A stretch of DNA of 64,000 nucleotides from Tricholoma matsutake. Its lineage: Eukaryota > Basidiomycota > Agaricomycetes > Agaricales > Tricholomataceae. Below the pieces are notes generated by a model. The model saw only the letters and a program-made list of their open reading frames with translations. It searched no databases and was not told where the DNA came from. Position numbers and translations under genes: made by a program. The stretch spans positions 7,750,001 through 7,814,000 of the forward strand of contig AP026549.1 in assembly GCA_026075535.2 (NCBI GenBank), written 5' to 3'. Every line of letters begins with the position of its first letter. Position 1 is the first letter of the stretch. Shown one piece after another: positions 33,012 through 43,892 of this stretch.

Positions 33012-33289
33012 GAAGTGTGTCCAGGTATGCCAGTCACAGAAGCCAAGAACCCTAACCCTAGGTATATCGGTTATGATGTTGCCAGCCGACTTGCAGACCA
33101 GGCAAAAACAAACAATTCAAAACCCGCTACGAGCGAACTACGAGGAGAGTTGGCAGAATTTTTTCACGTTCTGTTGCTTTTCACTGCGGCGCTGAATTTG
33201 CGCTGCACTGCGGAATGACGACGAGTCCCGGGATTCTGTCAAGTCACCGTCGTCGGTGAACTCTTGAGTCACATTCCCGTTCCTTTCCT

Positions 33290-34466
33290 CTATGTAGACA
33301 AAAATATGTATCAAATTCCTGATCAGCTCCAAGATTTGTGCTACTAGTTTTGTCATCAAATAGCTTTCTCTCTTCTGATTTCTAAAACATGTTCATGAGA
33401 GATGACGTGCATAACAGGCTGCTCGACTTTCTTCCCGGGAGCTACAGAAATGCGTTAACGTAATGGCCACACAGTACTTACAGGAGCGGCGTAAACTGAC
33501 CTCGGCTTCTACCTCCTCCCTAATGCTCCTGCCCTTATCTGGTATCACAACAAAGTTAGTCACCAGGCTCAGAACTAAAACATTTAGGCCTTCTTCTCGG
33601 GCAGCCAGCACTTCTAGCACCGTGCTCATACCCTACATCGGCACCCGCATTCCTGAGGAACCGGCCCTCTGCAGGCGTTTCGTAAGTCGGACCGCTGACC
33701 CATGCGTATGTGCCTTCGACGAGAGCGGTTTTATCAAGAGATAGTTGGTGGGAAGCAATGAAAGCGAGGCGACGAAGAGCGGGAGAATACGCGTCAGATA
33801 GGGGGAGAAAGCGTGGATGCGAAGGCGAAGTCTGTGGTCCAAGCAGTGGGTTCATGCCTGTGAGCGTGGGGAGCGCGAAGTGGTCCTGGATTACGACGAC
33901 TATAGGGAGAGCGTATCACGATACTATTGCACGCAGGAGCAAGATCGACGAAGGCTAACTTGTTCCGACAGGGATATTGGGATTAAGTGATCCAGCAGCA
34001 TTTGTTACTGCGCAGAAGCATTCTGAATGAGCATCAGAAGAACCGAACGGCTGATTGATGTCTCATACTGATGATATCCTCGACTCCCAGTCGCGCCATA
34101 ACTCTTATAGGATAGACCACGGTGACCTTCGTAGGGATGCAGCTAAGCAATAGCAATCGGGAATTGGCCATATAGAGCGTGGATATGAGTGCACCCTAGC
34201 ATGGCCACAGCCGGAACACCACCGCCTCTACCACCCAAGAGCCCAAAAGCTATTTCGCTCTGGTGTCCAGTCACTATATCCAGAAAAGTTGGGAACGTCA
34301 TTGAACGTACAGCGCGATAAGAGACATACATACCAGTGCTCTTCGAGAACCCAGGGATCTTCTCATAAGGAATTTTCACCACATCTTTGAAAGATTCGAC
34401 CAAGCCGCTCAGCCCAGATCTACAAATGATGCCGACCAAAGGCTTCCTCAAAATTTCGGGAAGCAA
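33290..34466 (-). pseudogene. Purine nucleoside phosphorylase, exon structure kept but frame broken
   Basis: Six exons on the minus strand: from about 34466 to 34334, 34273-34195, 34142-34069, 34007-33960, 33899-33482 and from 33441. Introns are GT-AG, 40-61 nt. Family motifs are present in order: LRKPLVGIIC-SGLSGLVESF (phosphate loop, but with Arg where GSGL is usual), GHQSEIAFGLLGG, YPIRVMARLGVEDII, ITNAAGSLNPNIPVGT, DHFALPTLTGMNPLLGP, VSGPTYETPAEGRFLRNAGAD, MSTVLEVLAAREEGL, LVTNFVVIPDK, VMHVISHEHVLEI. The enzyme cleaves purine nucleosides with phosphate in purine salvage. The frame breaks three times: between GH and VVYP (about 34119, looks like an 11-bp loss between CACC repeats), at GADV/GMST (about 33637) and at KAI/LMTK (about 33358). 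No clean start ATG was found. Confidence 0.72.
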
Positions 34467-34689
34467 GGTAGTGGATGGTTCATGGGTTGGAGACTGAGAT
34501 TAGGCGAGGACCGCGGCATATGCGGTTATATGTCCGATCGTAGTGCGACGCCCTCAAAATTTGACCTCCAGTGGAGGTGGACGAGCGAGGTTCGAGAGCA
34601 GTGTACCGGTGTTTTGCACGGATAGAATGATGGCAGTGAACGCTATTAGTATACTATTCACCCAGCAAATGGTGCGCAACACGTGATTT

Positions 34690-35885
34690 ACGGGAAACGC
34701 CGTGAGATGTATGGTGACAAAAGACACCACATTTTTGGTGAGTACCAACATGCCCACATATATCCCCAGACCTCACGAAGGCCACGTATATGGCAGAAAC
34801 TATACATGTCATGGACAGCATTTTGGCATATTTTTTTTTAAATCCCACTTTCCATCACGTTCTGCAAAGAGTGGGTGCCAAGTGGGTGCTGACAATGTTT
34901 TGTGAATAGATGGAGAAGCTGCTTTCGATGTGGGGCAGGACAGAAGACATAGGCAGGAGGTAACTTCTCCAGCATCAAACATCCAGTCAGGCCCATCCTC
35001 AGCATCCTGTTCACCACCCCACCCTTCTTGCAATACTTTTTGACCTCTTTTAGCAGGTGGTTGTTACCCTCATCATTATCACTCTCATTATCACTCTCAT
35101 CATCATCATCATCATCATCATCACTGGCTTCAGCTGTGTTGATATTGGTGGTCTGGGCATCATGAGCAATAGTAGAGTCAGGATCATCAGAGCACTCTGG
35201 AATGGGAACTAAGGCACAGATAACTCCATTCAGTTGAATAATGAGTCAAGATGCAGGACAAGTAGGTTCTGGGGCAGTATTTTGGAGTACACCTCCAAGA
35301 TAAACAGTGAGTCATGGAATTGCTTTTTCTGCTACATGGGTATCCTATGATTAGAATGACTGTGAGTTGAGGAGTAAAAAACATCAAATATATATTAGAA
35401 TGTACCATATTGGGGTCTTTGGATTGAGCAATAGGTACAAATTTCTCATCAATCCAGTCAAACTCTTTCTTTGCCTCAAGTGCATTGTAGAATTTTGATT
35501 GCCTTCGAAGGATTGAAAGATGTGTTTTGATTGCCCATAAACAGTGCCAGAAACAGAGCTGATGTTTTGCATCAGGGTATACTTTAAGAAAAGCATTGAT
35601 CTCTGAGAGATCTTTATCAGTGAGTGTGATGATTGGTTGTATATCCCAGGCATGCTCAAAGTGGGAAAGAAGCTTTTCAATGAACCATTCTTTACCTCCA
35701 GAATCTCCTTGAGTAGAAGAACAGAGAAGTAGATATCCCAATGGACAGCCTGACCCATAGACCTCTCCAAGCAAGGCATAGACCTCATAATTGGAGCCAT
35801 TTGTATTCCCTAGAATTTTTTAATGCTTGATAATGTTGATTAAATTTAAAAAAAACATACAAGCAGAGTCAAGAGCAATCTCTCG
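34690..35885 (-). pseudogene. MULE transposase, C-terminal part (downstream of gypsy B)
   Basis: Read from 35885 downward, REIALDSA (first catalytic Asp of the MULE DDE core) follows directly from the N-terminal part at 43893. A 51-nt intron (GTATGT...TTCTAG, about 35862-35812) comes next, then NTNGSNYEVYALLGEVYGSGCPLGYLLL, TLTDKDLSEINA (second Asp) and DAKHQLCFWHCL, the family's CxxH-type region. Further on are an Asp-rich tract coded by a TCA/TCC-type repeat (35077-35136) and AVHDMYSFCHIRGLREVWGYMWACWYSPKMW near 34810-34720. The frame fails after 34690. The full gene encodes the transposase of a Mutator-like element. Confidence 0.8.
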
Positions 35886-35890
35886 GATAT
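35886..35890. repeat. Target duplication of gypsy B, left
   Basis: GATAT at 35886-35890 is repeated at 43888-43892. With one copy removed, the MULE reading frame runs straight through on the minus strand (CAT ATC CGA). Confidence 0.9.
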
Positions 35891-36889
35891 TGTCAAGAAC
35901 CGTTCCTTGCCTGATCGGAACCCACATCCATCTGACCTTTTCCCACACATCAAACATGACTTTCGCCTACGCCTCCCGATTTCGTTCCCGGCCACCTTGC
36001 ACTGCCCACACTGCTGTGCACCAGGCCGCCTTGTACAGCATCCATGGCTGCCTTCCCAAGGCTGCTGTCTCTATTGCAAATTCTGTTGAAATTAATCCCT
36101 GATGCATGCTGTATACATGAGGCGATACATGCAGCATACGCATGTTACTGCGCTTACTGTGCATACATGCGGTAAACACATTCCCGAGTCATGTGACATC
36201 CTTAATATTATGTATATAAGGAGAACCTGTACCGTAGTAGGAATACAGTGTTCTTACCTCTGCTAACCCTAGCTGTAAGTCTAACTAAACCCCAGGTAGG
36301 TTGTAAGGAACGTGTTGTCTCTTCCCCTGTGCAGCGTATATAGTCTGCTCCAACAAATTCGACTATGGATTCCTGTGTGGCTCCCGATAAATAATTTATC
36401 TATGCAGTTGAGACACTGCCGCAGTCTTTGTTCCTGTTCCGCATTATTCTGGACCACAGTATTTAAGCTTAGTTAGTTTTTGCCTTGTATTCCTCAGTTC
36501 ATATATCGACATAGACTCGACTTTACCCTGCCAATCTAAAACCTCCTTCTACTCCAACCCCTGTCCTCTAAGAGTCTGAACTACATTCGACTCAACCTCT
36601 AGTCTCCCTCTGAAGTTCTCGTCTCATTCTGAACTTAACCTAAGTCCCTCCATACTCCTCCCTGCATTTACCTGCACTTTCCCACTCCTACCTCTAAACC
36701 CTCGACTTGAAATTAGGACACCAGACGAGGTGAAGGGCGCAGCTTCTTACAAGCTGAAGCCAAGTCCTTTCCATTTCCCCTCCTGCAGAATCCGCATTGA
36801 CCCGACAATCTCCCGCTATCATCTCCCGCTATCATCACCCACAGTGTCCGGTCGGATTCTGAAGCGGCCTCTAGGATCAGTTCTTAACA
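35891..36889 (+). repeat. Gypsy B 5' LTR (carries a solo LTR)
   Basis: 999 bp against 709 bp for its partner. The extra sequence is the solo LTR 36084-36355 plus its duplicated AATTC and small changes. Differences from the 3' LTR are mainly CG against TG/CA (for example CCCACATCC and CCCGCATCC). Confidence 0.93.
36084..36355 (+). mobile_element. Solo LTR of an unrelated LTR element inside the gypsy B LTR
   Basis: 272 bp starting TGTTGAA and ending CCAACA, flanked by AATTC at 36079-36083 and 36356-36360. The 3' LTR of gypsy B is uninterrupted at this point. A TATATAAGG box at about 36213 suits an LTR promoter. It marks an insertion that recombined down to one LTR after gypsy B arrived. Confidence 0.9.
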
Positions 36890-36929
36890 GTATATACAAA
36901 CTCACACTTCACTTGTCTCTTCTCCTCTT

Positions 36930-38309
36930 ATGACCCCAACCAAAACTTGCCAGCACACAACCAGGAATTCCCAACGTGCTGGTACTATTCCAGGGATCTC
37001 TGCAATCCAGCAATCCACCCTTTCTGACCCTTGACCCACTACTACGTTTGGAGTGTCTTCCAGACCCTCAAACATCTTCTGACAAATCGGCTCAGGAGCC
37101 CCCTCAATCAGTGCCAATCTCATGTCCACCCGTGCCCCGCAACCTTCTGGCAACCCAGAAGGTTTTTGATCAAGAACTCCCCTTGAGTATGTAGGGGGCA
37201 TCAACCAGCCTGAACCCTATGGGTTGGAAGATCATGGGCTAGAGGACGGACCTCCCAGCGGACCCGACGACCCTAGCAGTCTGGACGGCCCTGGGGGTGA
37301 CCCCGATCCCAATGATCCTGACGATCAACCTCCCGCAGGAGGAAACCCTGATCCAGGGGATAGGTTCATAGATGTCCTTTACAACCTCTCGGAGAGTATC
37401 TGCACCCTCTGACAAAACAACACCCCCAAAACTGAGAAAATCAAAGTTTGTGACCCCGACACTTTCGATGGCTCCAACCCAAAGAAACTTAGAGACTTTC
37501 TAGTCTCATGTAATCTTCATTTCTGCAACCACCTGCATGTATTTTCCTCTGATGAGAAAAAGATCATATTTATCCTTTCTTATCTTAAAGGATCAGCTCT
37601 CAGTTGGTTTGAACCTGGTCTTAATGACCCAACAGATTCTGCACACTGGATGTGGGGCTATGAGGCTTTCCTCGCCAAGCTGGAAAGTAACTTCGGTCCA
37701 CACAACCTGGTCGGGGATGCGGAAAAGGCTCTCTCTGACTTAGCAATGAAGAAAGGTGGTCATATCACGAAATATAATGTTGACTTCTGGGAGTTAGCTT
37801 CTAGGGTCAACTGGAATGAAGCAGCCCTTCGTGACCGCCATTTCCGCAGTCTTCCGCTCTGGCTTTGCATAGAAGTTCTCTGGGGTGGTAAACCCAACAC
37901 TCTTGCAGAGCTGCACTTGAAAGCACAAGACAGCAACAACATCTACTGGATGCAAGAAGAGGAATCCCATTTTGAAACAAAGAATTCCAGTAATATCAGT
38001 AACTCTAGTCGGAAAGACTCTTCCCCGCTGACAAACCAAGCCACTTCAAACTCCGCTCACAGTAACACCTCCAACCAGCAGTCTTCCACGACAAAGAACA
38101 CTCCCCGGGACAAGCCCAAGTTGTCCATCTCCGATAAGCTGGGGAAGAATGGCAAGCTTACTGGGGAGGAATGAGAACACCGCATGAGGGAAAGACTCTG
38201 CCTCTACTGCGGTGAAGAAGGACATGTAGCAGGAAACTGCCCAAAATCCAAAGCCACAAAAGCCCGTGCATCCACTGTCATTCCTGAGACTACGGACTCG
38301 GAAAAATAG
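36930..38309 (+). pseudogene. Gypsy B Gag, interrupted by TGA codons
   Basis: The frame starts at ATG 36930 and reads through to TAG near 38307. It has an acidic Pro/Gly/Asp-rich N-terminal part (about 37220-37350), a retrotransposon capsid domain (FDGSNPKKLRDFL, FILSYLKGSALSWF, FLAKLESNFGP, about 37465-37700), a Ser/Asn-rich linker and an intact zinc knuckle CLYCGEEGHVAGNC (about 38201-38242). TGA interrupts it at 37032, 37080, 37167, 37410 and 38172; there is no TAA or TAG before the end. It would package element RNA if intact. Confidence 0.88.
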
Positions 38310-38319
38310 TCCGCAACCA

Positions 38320-41300
38320 TCAGGATACAGCCATTGGGGCTGGGGGTTGCGTTGACCTTACCCACTTGGCTGCCTACGTTTGTCTCAACATGTCCGCTCT
38401 TTCCAACCCTGACTCCCTAACCATTCTTTTAACCTTTCCCAACTCATCTGCCCCTTTCCAAACCCTTATCGACTCTGGCTCCTCCCACTGCTTCCTTGAC
38501 TCCTCTTTCGTGTTGAATAATCAACTCAGCATGGAATCCATTAACCCGATCGGTTTATGACTCTTTGATGGAACTTGCAACTCCACCATAACTCAGACCG
38601 TCAAACTTCCGGTCACCTTCCCTGCCAGTGAAGTATTCAATTTGTCATTTTATGTAACCTCGCTCGACTCTTCCTGTTCCGCCGTACTCGGTCATAACTG
38701 GCTGAAGCAATACAATCCGTTGATTGACTGGTCTTCAAGCCAACTCGCTTTCTGCTCTGCAGATCATAGAGGTCCAGCACCCCTGACATCCCCTTTGTCC
38801 CCGAATCTTCTGGTAGAAATCCTCGACTCTTCCGCACTTTCCGAATCCCCCATTCCTCCTAAGTTTACACCTCCCAACATCTCCTTCATCAACGCTGCCA
38901 CTTATGCACATGCTAGCAAACTTCCTGGGGCAGTAGCTTTCCAGATGACCTTTGCTCCAGAAGGGTTATCCGCCTGCTCCGCCCATTCTGCTAACTCCTC
39001 TGACCTTTCCGATATTCCGCCTGAGTATCATGAATTTGCTGATGTCTTTAATAAGACTAAAGCGGATACCCTCCCTCCACATCGGTCTTACGACCTCAAG
39101 ATAGAGACAGAAGGAAACACTCCTCTGCCTCTGGGCTGCATGTATTCTCTCTCCCCCTCTGAATTAGAAGCCTTATGAGTCTTTATTGATGAAAATGTCC
39201 ACTCAGGTTTCATTCGCCCATCCAAGTCCCTGCATGGCACTCCAATTCTCTTCGTCAAGAAGAAGGACAGTAGTCTCCGACTTTGTGTCGACTACCGAGG
39301 ACTCAATCGTCTTATGAAGAAAGACCACTATCCCCTTCCTCTCATTTCTGACCTCCTTGACTCTCCCCGAAAAGCCCGCTTATTCACCAAGATAGACTTG
39401 CGGCACGCTTATCACTTAGTCCTCATCGCTGATGGTGATGAGTGGAAAACTACTTTCTGCACCCACTACGGATCCTTCGAGTGGTTGGTGGTCCCCTTTG
39501 GGCTCACTAATGCACCTGCAGCTTTCCAGCGGTTTATGAATGACATCTTCAGCGACATGCTGGATGTTTGTGTCATCGCATACCTCGATGACATCCTAAT
39601 CTATTCCGACGACAAGTCCCAGCATGGGGCTCACGTGAAAGAAGTCCTCCACCGTCTCTGGAAAAATGGACTTTATGCCTCTCCACAGAAATGTGAGTTC
39701 CACAAAGACACCGTCGAATATTTAGGTTTCATCCTTTCACCAGATGGACTACGGATGTCCAAGGATAAAGTCAAAACCATGCTTGACTGGCCCGAGCCTA
39801 GGAAAGTTAAGGATATACAATCCTTCTTAGGCTTTTGCAACTTTTACCGCCGCTTCATTAACAGCTATTCAGACATTGTCATCCCACTCACCCGCTTGAT
39901 GCAGAAATCTGCACCTTGGGACTTCAACAAGAAGTGCCGCAATGCCTTTGAAAGACTCAAACAAGAATTCGTCTTAACTCAATGGGTACCCAACTCACAA
40001 ATGGTACTTGAAACCGACACTTCTGACTATGCCCTAGCTGCTATCCTTTCGGTTTACACTGCAGATGGAGAAATCCATCCAGTTGCTTTTCATTCCTGCT
40101 CCTTCAATCCCGCTGAACTAAATTATGACACACATGACAAGGAACTCTTGGCCATTTTCGAAGCCTTCAAACACTGGCAGCAGTACTTCGAGGGTTCTGC
40201 AAACCCAGTTGATGTGGTCACCGACCACAAAAATCTTGAGTACTTCAGCACTACCAAGTTGCTCACCCACCACCAGGCCTGTTGGTCTGAGTACCTTTCC
40301 CAGTTCAATCTCATCATCCGCTTCTGCCCTGGAAAATTAGGGGCCAAGCCAGACACGCTCACTAGATGTTGGGACATCTACCGCAAAGGGGGAAATAGCG
40401 ACTTCGCCTCCATAAACCCATCCAACTTTCGACCTGTATTCACACAGGAACAGCTCACCTCTTCCCTCTGCACCACCTATTTCACCACACCCATTCTTCG
40501 ACAAGCAGTAATCATGGATGTTGAGAAACTCCACCATGACATCCACACCTCCCTACCCCTTGACCCTTTATCATCTGCACACCTTCTGACACCTGTCGAC
40601 CCCAACTGGACCATAGACGAGGCAGGTCTTCTCTGCCACTTCGACTGGATTTATGTTCCGGACATTGCGGATCTCCGCCTCAAGGTCCTCCAATACAAAC
40701 ATGATCATATTCTCTCTGGCCACTTCAGACAAAACAAAACCCAGCAGCTTGTCTGCAGGGAATATGTCTGGCCAAACCTCTGCACCTTTGCCCAGGAATT
40801 CTGCAAATCCTGTACGACTTGTAAGCGATCCAAATCACCTTGACACAAGCCCTATGGATTTCTAAAGCAACTTCCGGTTCCGGAACGACCTTGGAACTCC
40901 ATCTCCATGGACTTCATTGAACAACTACCCAACTCCGATGGTCACACCGCTATCCTGGTCATCATTGACCACCTCACCAAGCAAGGCATCTTCATCCCAA
41001 CTGTCAATGAGATCACAGCCCAAGAACTAGCCAACCTGTTCATCCTCCACATCTTCTCCAAGCATGGCATTCCATTGCACATCACTTGCGACTGGGGATC
41101 TGAGTTTGTCTCCCATTTTTTCCGCTCCCTTGGAAAAGCACTCAACATGCGGATCCACTTCACTTCTGGTTATCACCTGCAAGGTGATGGTCAGACAGAA
41201 CGACTTAATCAGACCTTGGAGCAGTACCTCCAGATCTTCTGCAACTATCAGCAGGACAACTGGTCTCACCTCTTACCCTTGGGTGAATTTGCCTACAACA

Positions 41301-41983
41301 ATGCTCCTTCTGCCTCTACAGGCGTATCCCCTTTCTTTGCCAACAAAGGCTATCACCCGAACATTTCTGTCTTTCCAGAATGTGACTTAGCTTCACAGCA
41401 TGCCCGCGAGTTTGTCATCGACTTAGATGACCTTCATCAGGAGCTTTGGAAACAACTTGTGGCCACTCAAGAGTGTTATCAAGGTCCTGCGGACAAACAT
41501 CGGGCACCTGCACCTGACTTCAACATTGGTGATTCTGCCTACATCACTGCAGAAAATATCCGCACCACACGTCCTTCCAAGAAACTTTCTGAAAAGCACC
41601 ATGGCCCCTTTGAAATCATCGCCCGCCTGGGCACTCACTCAGTCACCCTGTGGCTCCTGGATCACATGCGGGCCATTCACCCTGTTTTCCATGTCTCTCA
41701 ACTAGAGAAACACTCCCCGAACACAATTCCAAATCGAGTACAACCTCCACCTCCTCTGATCACCATCGATGATGAGCTCAAATATGAGATCGCCGAAGTC
41801 CTCAACTCCAAAGTCGACAACCGACGTCACTGCAAGATTCTCTACCTTGTCCGATGGGAAGGTTACCAGGGAACCAATGAAGAGACTTCCTGGCTACCTG
41901 TTACAGAACTTGACCACACCCAAGAACTCCTTGCAGATTTTCACACCCGCTACCTGCAGAAACCCAGACTGTTACCCGCTTAA
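38320..41983 (+). pseudogene. Gypsy B Pol, nearly intact
   Basis: One reading frame holds all domains. Protease: LIDSGSSHCFLDSS (about 38465). RT: RPSKSLHGTPILFVKKKD, FTKIDLRHAYH, PFGLTNAPAAFQRFMND, and catalytic AYLDDILIY (about 39580). RNase H: LETDTSDYALA, NYDTHDKELLAIFEAF, TDHKNLEYF. Integrase: HILSGHFRQNKT...CTTCKRSK zinc region, then MDFIEQLP, TCDWGSEF and GQTERLNQTLEQY for D, D, E (40905-41230). Chromodomain: IAEVLNSKV...YLVRWEGYQGTNEETSWLP (about 41790-41910). True stop TAA at 41981-41983. Only three stops break it, all TGA: 38558, 39176 and 40841. It could still supply enzymes from fragments, but this is unproven. Confidence 0.93.
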
Positions 41984-42067
41984 AGACTATTCACATTACT
42001 TATTCACTCAGTCTGAACTCAGAATGAATTTTATTGAAAAAAAGATTTTTTGGACCCGACTGGGTCC

Positions 42068-43041
42068 CTACACTACCACCGCATCTCCCTCTTCCCCAAC
42101 TTTGCCTGCATATCCACCCTCATCCTTCTCTTCACCCTCCTCACCCTCTTCTTCATCCTTGCTCTCCTCATCATCTGCCCGCCTTTTCTCCAGATATCTC
42201 TGGAAGGCCTCCCAGTCATCTCCAGCTTTTTGGATCCTGCGTCTTTCCCACTGGGACTCTCGCACCGCCCGCTCCACCTCTTCGTCACCCTCATCACTCT
42301 CCTCGCTGGCACTCTCTTCCTCCACCCACTTGGGGTCCAAGGCATCCCGGATCTCCTCCATTGACTCCCGCACCGCATTGGCCACCTCAGCAAAGCCCTT
42401 CCTTATCACCTTCATCACCTGTTGCATCACCTCTGGGTTTTCCCTGGTCGGCCCAGTCGTTCCTGCCATTTTTGCCGCAGGGGCTTCCTGCCCCTCCCAC
42501 ACTACCTCCTCGCACTTATGTTTGACACGCATGCAGTTGTCGCACACGTGTCCCTTCGCACCCATCTTGAAACAAGCGATCTTTTGATATTTGCATCTAG
42601 GCCACTTGTCAGTAAAAAGAGACTGAAAAGGGAAACAAGTACGCACCTTTTGCAAGGCAATGTGGCCTGCACCCACACCAGACCCTCTGACCCCTCTGAC
42701 CCAACTCGCACCTTTGACTTGGCAACTTTCTTTTTCTTTGGGGACTTGCTCCCCTCAGCCTCATCTTCCAAACCTGTGGCTGCAGCCGCCCGCTTCTTCT
42801 CCGCTCATCTTGCAGCCGATACCTCTTTTTTCCACGCCTCTGCCTGGTGCACCTCCTCAGCCTTTGCAGCCTCCTCTGCTGCCTTCTGTGCCTCCTGCAC
42901 CCGGTGCTCCTCCTCCCTCACCACTTCCTCCAGCTCCTTCATCTCCTGTTCCATCTGCTCCTTCATCGCCCACTCCCTCTGTTTGTGTTGGGCCCTCATT
43001 GCAGCCAATTTGATTTGCATGGATACTGCTGGAGGGGACAT
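42068..43041 (-). CDS. Antisense gene of gypsy B: coiled coil plus zinc-cluster-like protein
   Basis: From ATG 43041 on the minus strand, a long Glu/Lys/Ala coiled-coil stretch (residues about 10-75) is followed by a basic SPKKKKVAKSKVR segment that looks like a nuclear signal, then PCKRC. A 38-nt GT-AG intron (about 42657-42620) joins this in frame to WPRCKYQKIACF...CDNCMRVKHKC, giving C-x2-C, C, C-x2-C-x6-C spacing close to a fungal Zn2Cys6 cluster. A strongly acidic tail with more coiled coil runs to 42068. One TGA (near 42804, AAR-stop-AEKK) breaks the first exon and fits CGA decay. It lies between pol and the 3' LTR, opposite to gag-pol. Possible roles are regulation of the element or chromatin contact; this is inference. 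Confidence 0.6.
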
Positions 43042-43161
43042 AATTGATAGTTGATGGGAGAAGGAAAGAACATAAAAAAATTTTCAACCAATTACCGCAT
43101 TCAGAAAATTCAACCAACTTCCTCATTTGGACTCAAACCCTCATGTGCCTCGTAGGCTCGG

Positions 43162-43178
43162 CACTAAGGGGGAAATAC
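43162..43178 (+). other. Gypsy B polypurine tract
   Basis: CACTAAGGGGGAAATAC directly before the 3' LTR start at 43179; AAGGGGGAAA is the purine core. Confidence 0.75.
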
Positions 43179-43887
43179 TGTCAAGAACCGTTCCTTGCCT
43201 GATCGGAACCCGCATCCATCCGACCTTTTCCCGCACATCAAACATGACTTTTGCCTATGCCTCCCGATTTTGTTCCCGGCTGCCTTGCACTGCCCACACT
43301 GCTGTGCACCAGGCCGCCTTGTACAGCATCCATGGCTGCCTTCCCAAGGCTGCCGTCTCTATTGCAAATTCGACTACGGATTCCTGTGCAGCTCCTGATA
43401 AATAATTTATCTATGCAGTTGAGACACTGCCACAGTCTTTGTTCCTGTTCTGCATTATTCTAGACCACAGTATTTAAGCTTAGTTAGTTTTCGCCTTGTA
43501 TTCCTTAGTTCGTATATCGACATAGACTCGACTTTACCCTGCCAATCTAAAACCTCCTTCTACTCCAACCCCTGTCCTCTAAGAGTCTGAACTACATTCG
43601 ACTCAACCTCTAGTCTCCCTCTGAAGTTCTAGTCTCATTCTGAACTTAACCTAAGTCCCTCCGTACTCCTCCCCGCATTTACCCACACTTTCCCACTCCT
43701 ACCTCTAAACCCTCAACTTGAAATTAGGACACCAGACAAGGTGAAGGGCGCAGCTTCTTACAAGCTGAAGCCAAGTCCTTTCCGTTTCCCCTCCCACAGA
43801 ATCCACATTGACCCAACAATTTCCCGCTATCATCACCTGCAGTGTCCAGTCGGATTCCGAAGTGGCCTCTAGGATCAGTTCTTAACA
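43179..43887 (+). repeat. Gypsy B 3' LTR
   Basis: 709 bp, TGTCAAGAAC...TTCTTAACA, followed by the target duplication GATAT at 43888-43892. Confidence 0.95.
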
Positions 43888-43892
43888 GATAT

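Larger units (their letters stand above)
35891..43887 (+). mobile_element. Gypsy B: complete Ty3/gypsy chromovirus with an antisense gene
   Basis: LTRs at 35891-36889 and 43179-43887 start TGTCAAGAAC and end TTCTTAACA, with 5-bp duplication GATAT outside. The internal order is gag, protease, RT, RNase H, integrase, chromodomain, then about 1.2 kb before the 3' LTR with a minus-strand gene. The left LTR is 290 bp longer because a solo LTR sits in it. Pol is nearly intact: only three TGA codons interrupt its frame. Confidence 0.95.

Noticed and set aside
33047..33062. Telomere-like CCCTAACCCTA
   Set aside because: Only two units, within ordinary intergenic DNA upstream of the LDB17-like gene; too short for an interstitial telomere.
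42034..42587. Plus-strand Pro/Ser/Leu-rich frames opposite the gypsy B antisense gene
   Set aside because: Composition bias of the Glu/Lys-rich minus-strand gene keeps the other strand open. No domain, and the minus frame has the zinc cluster and intron.
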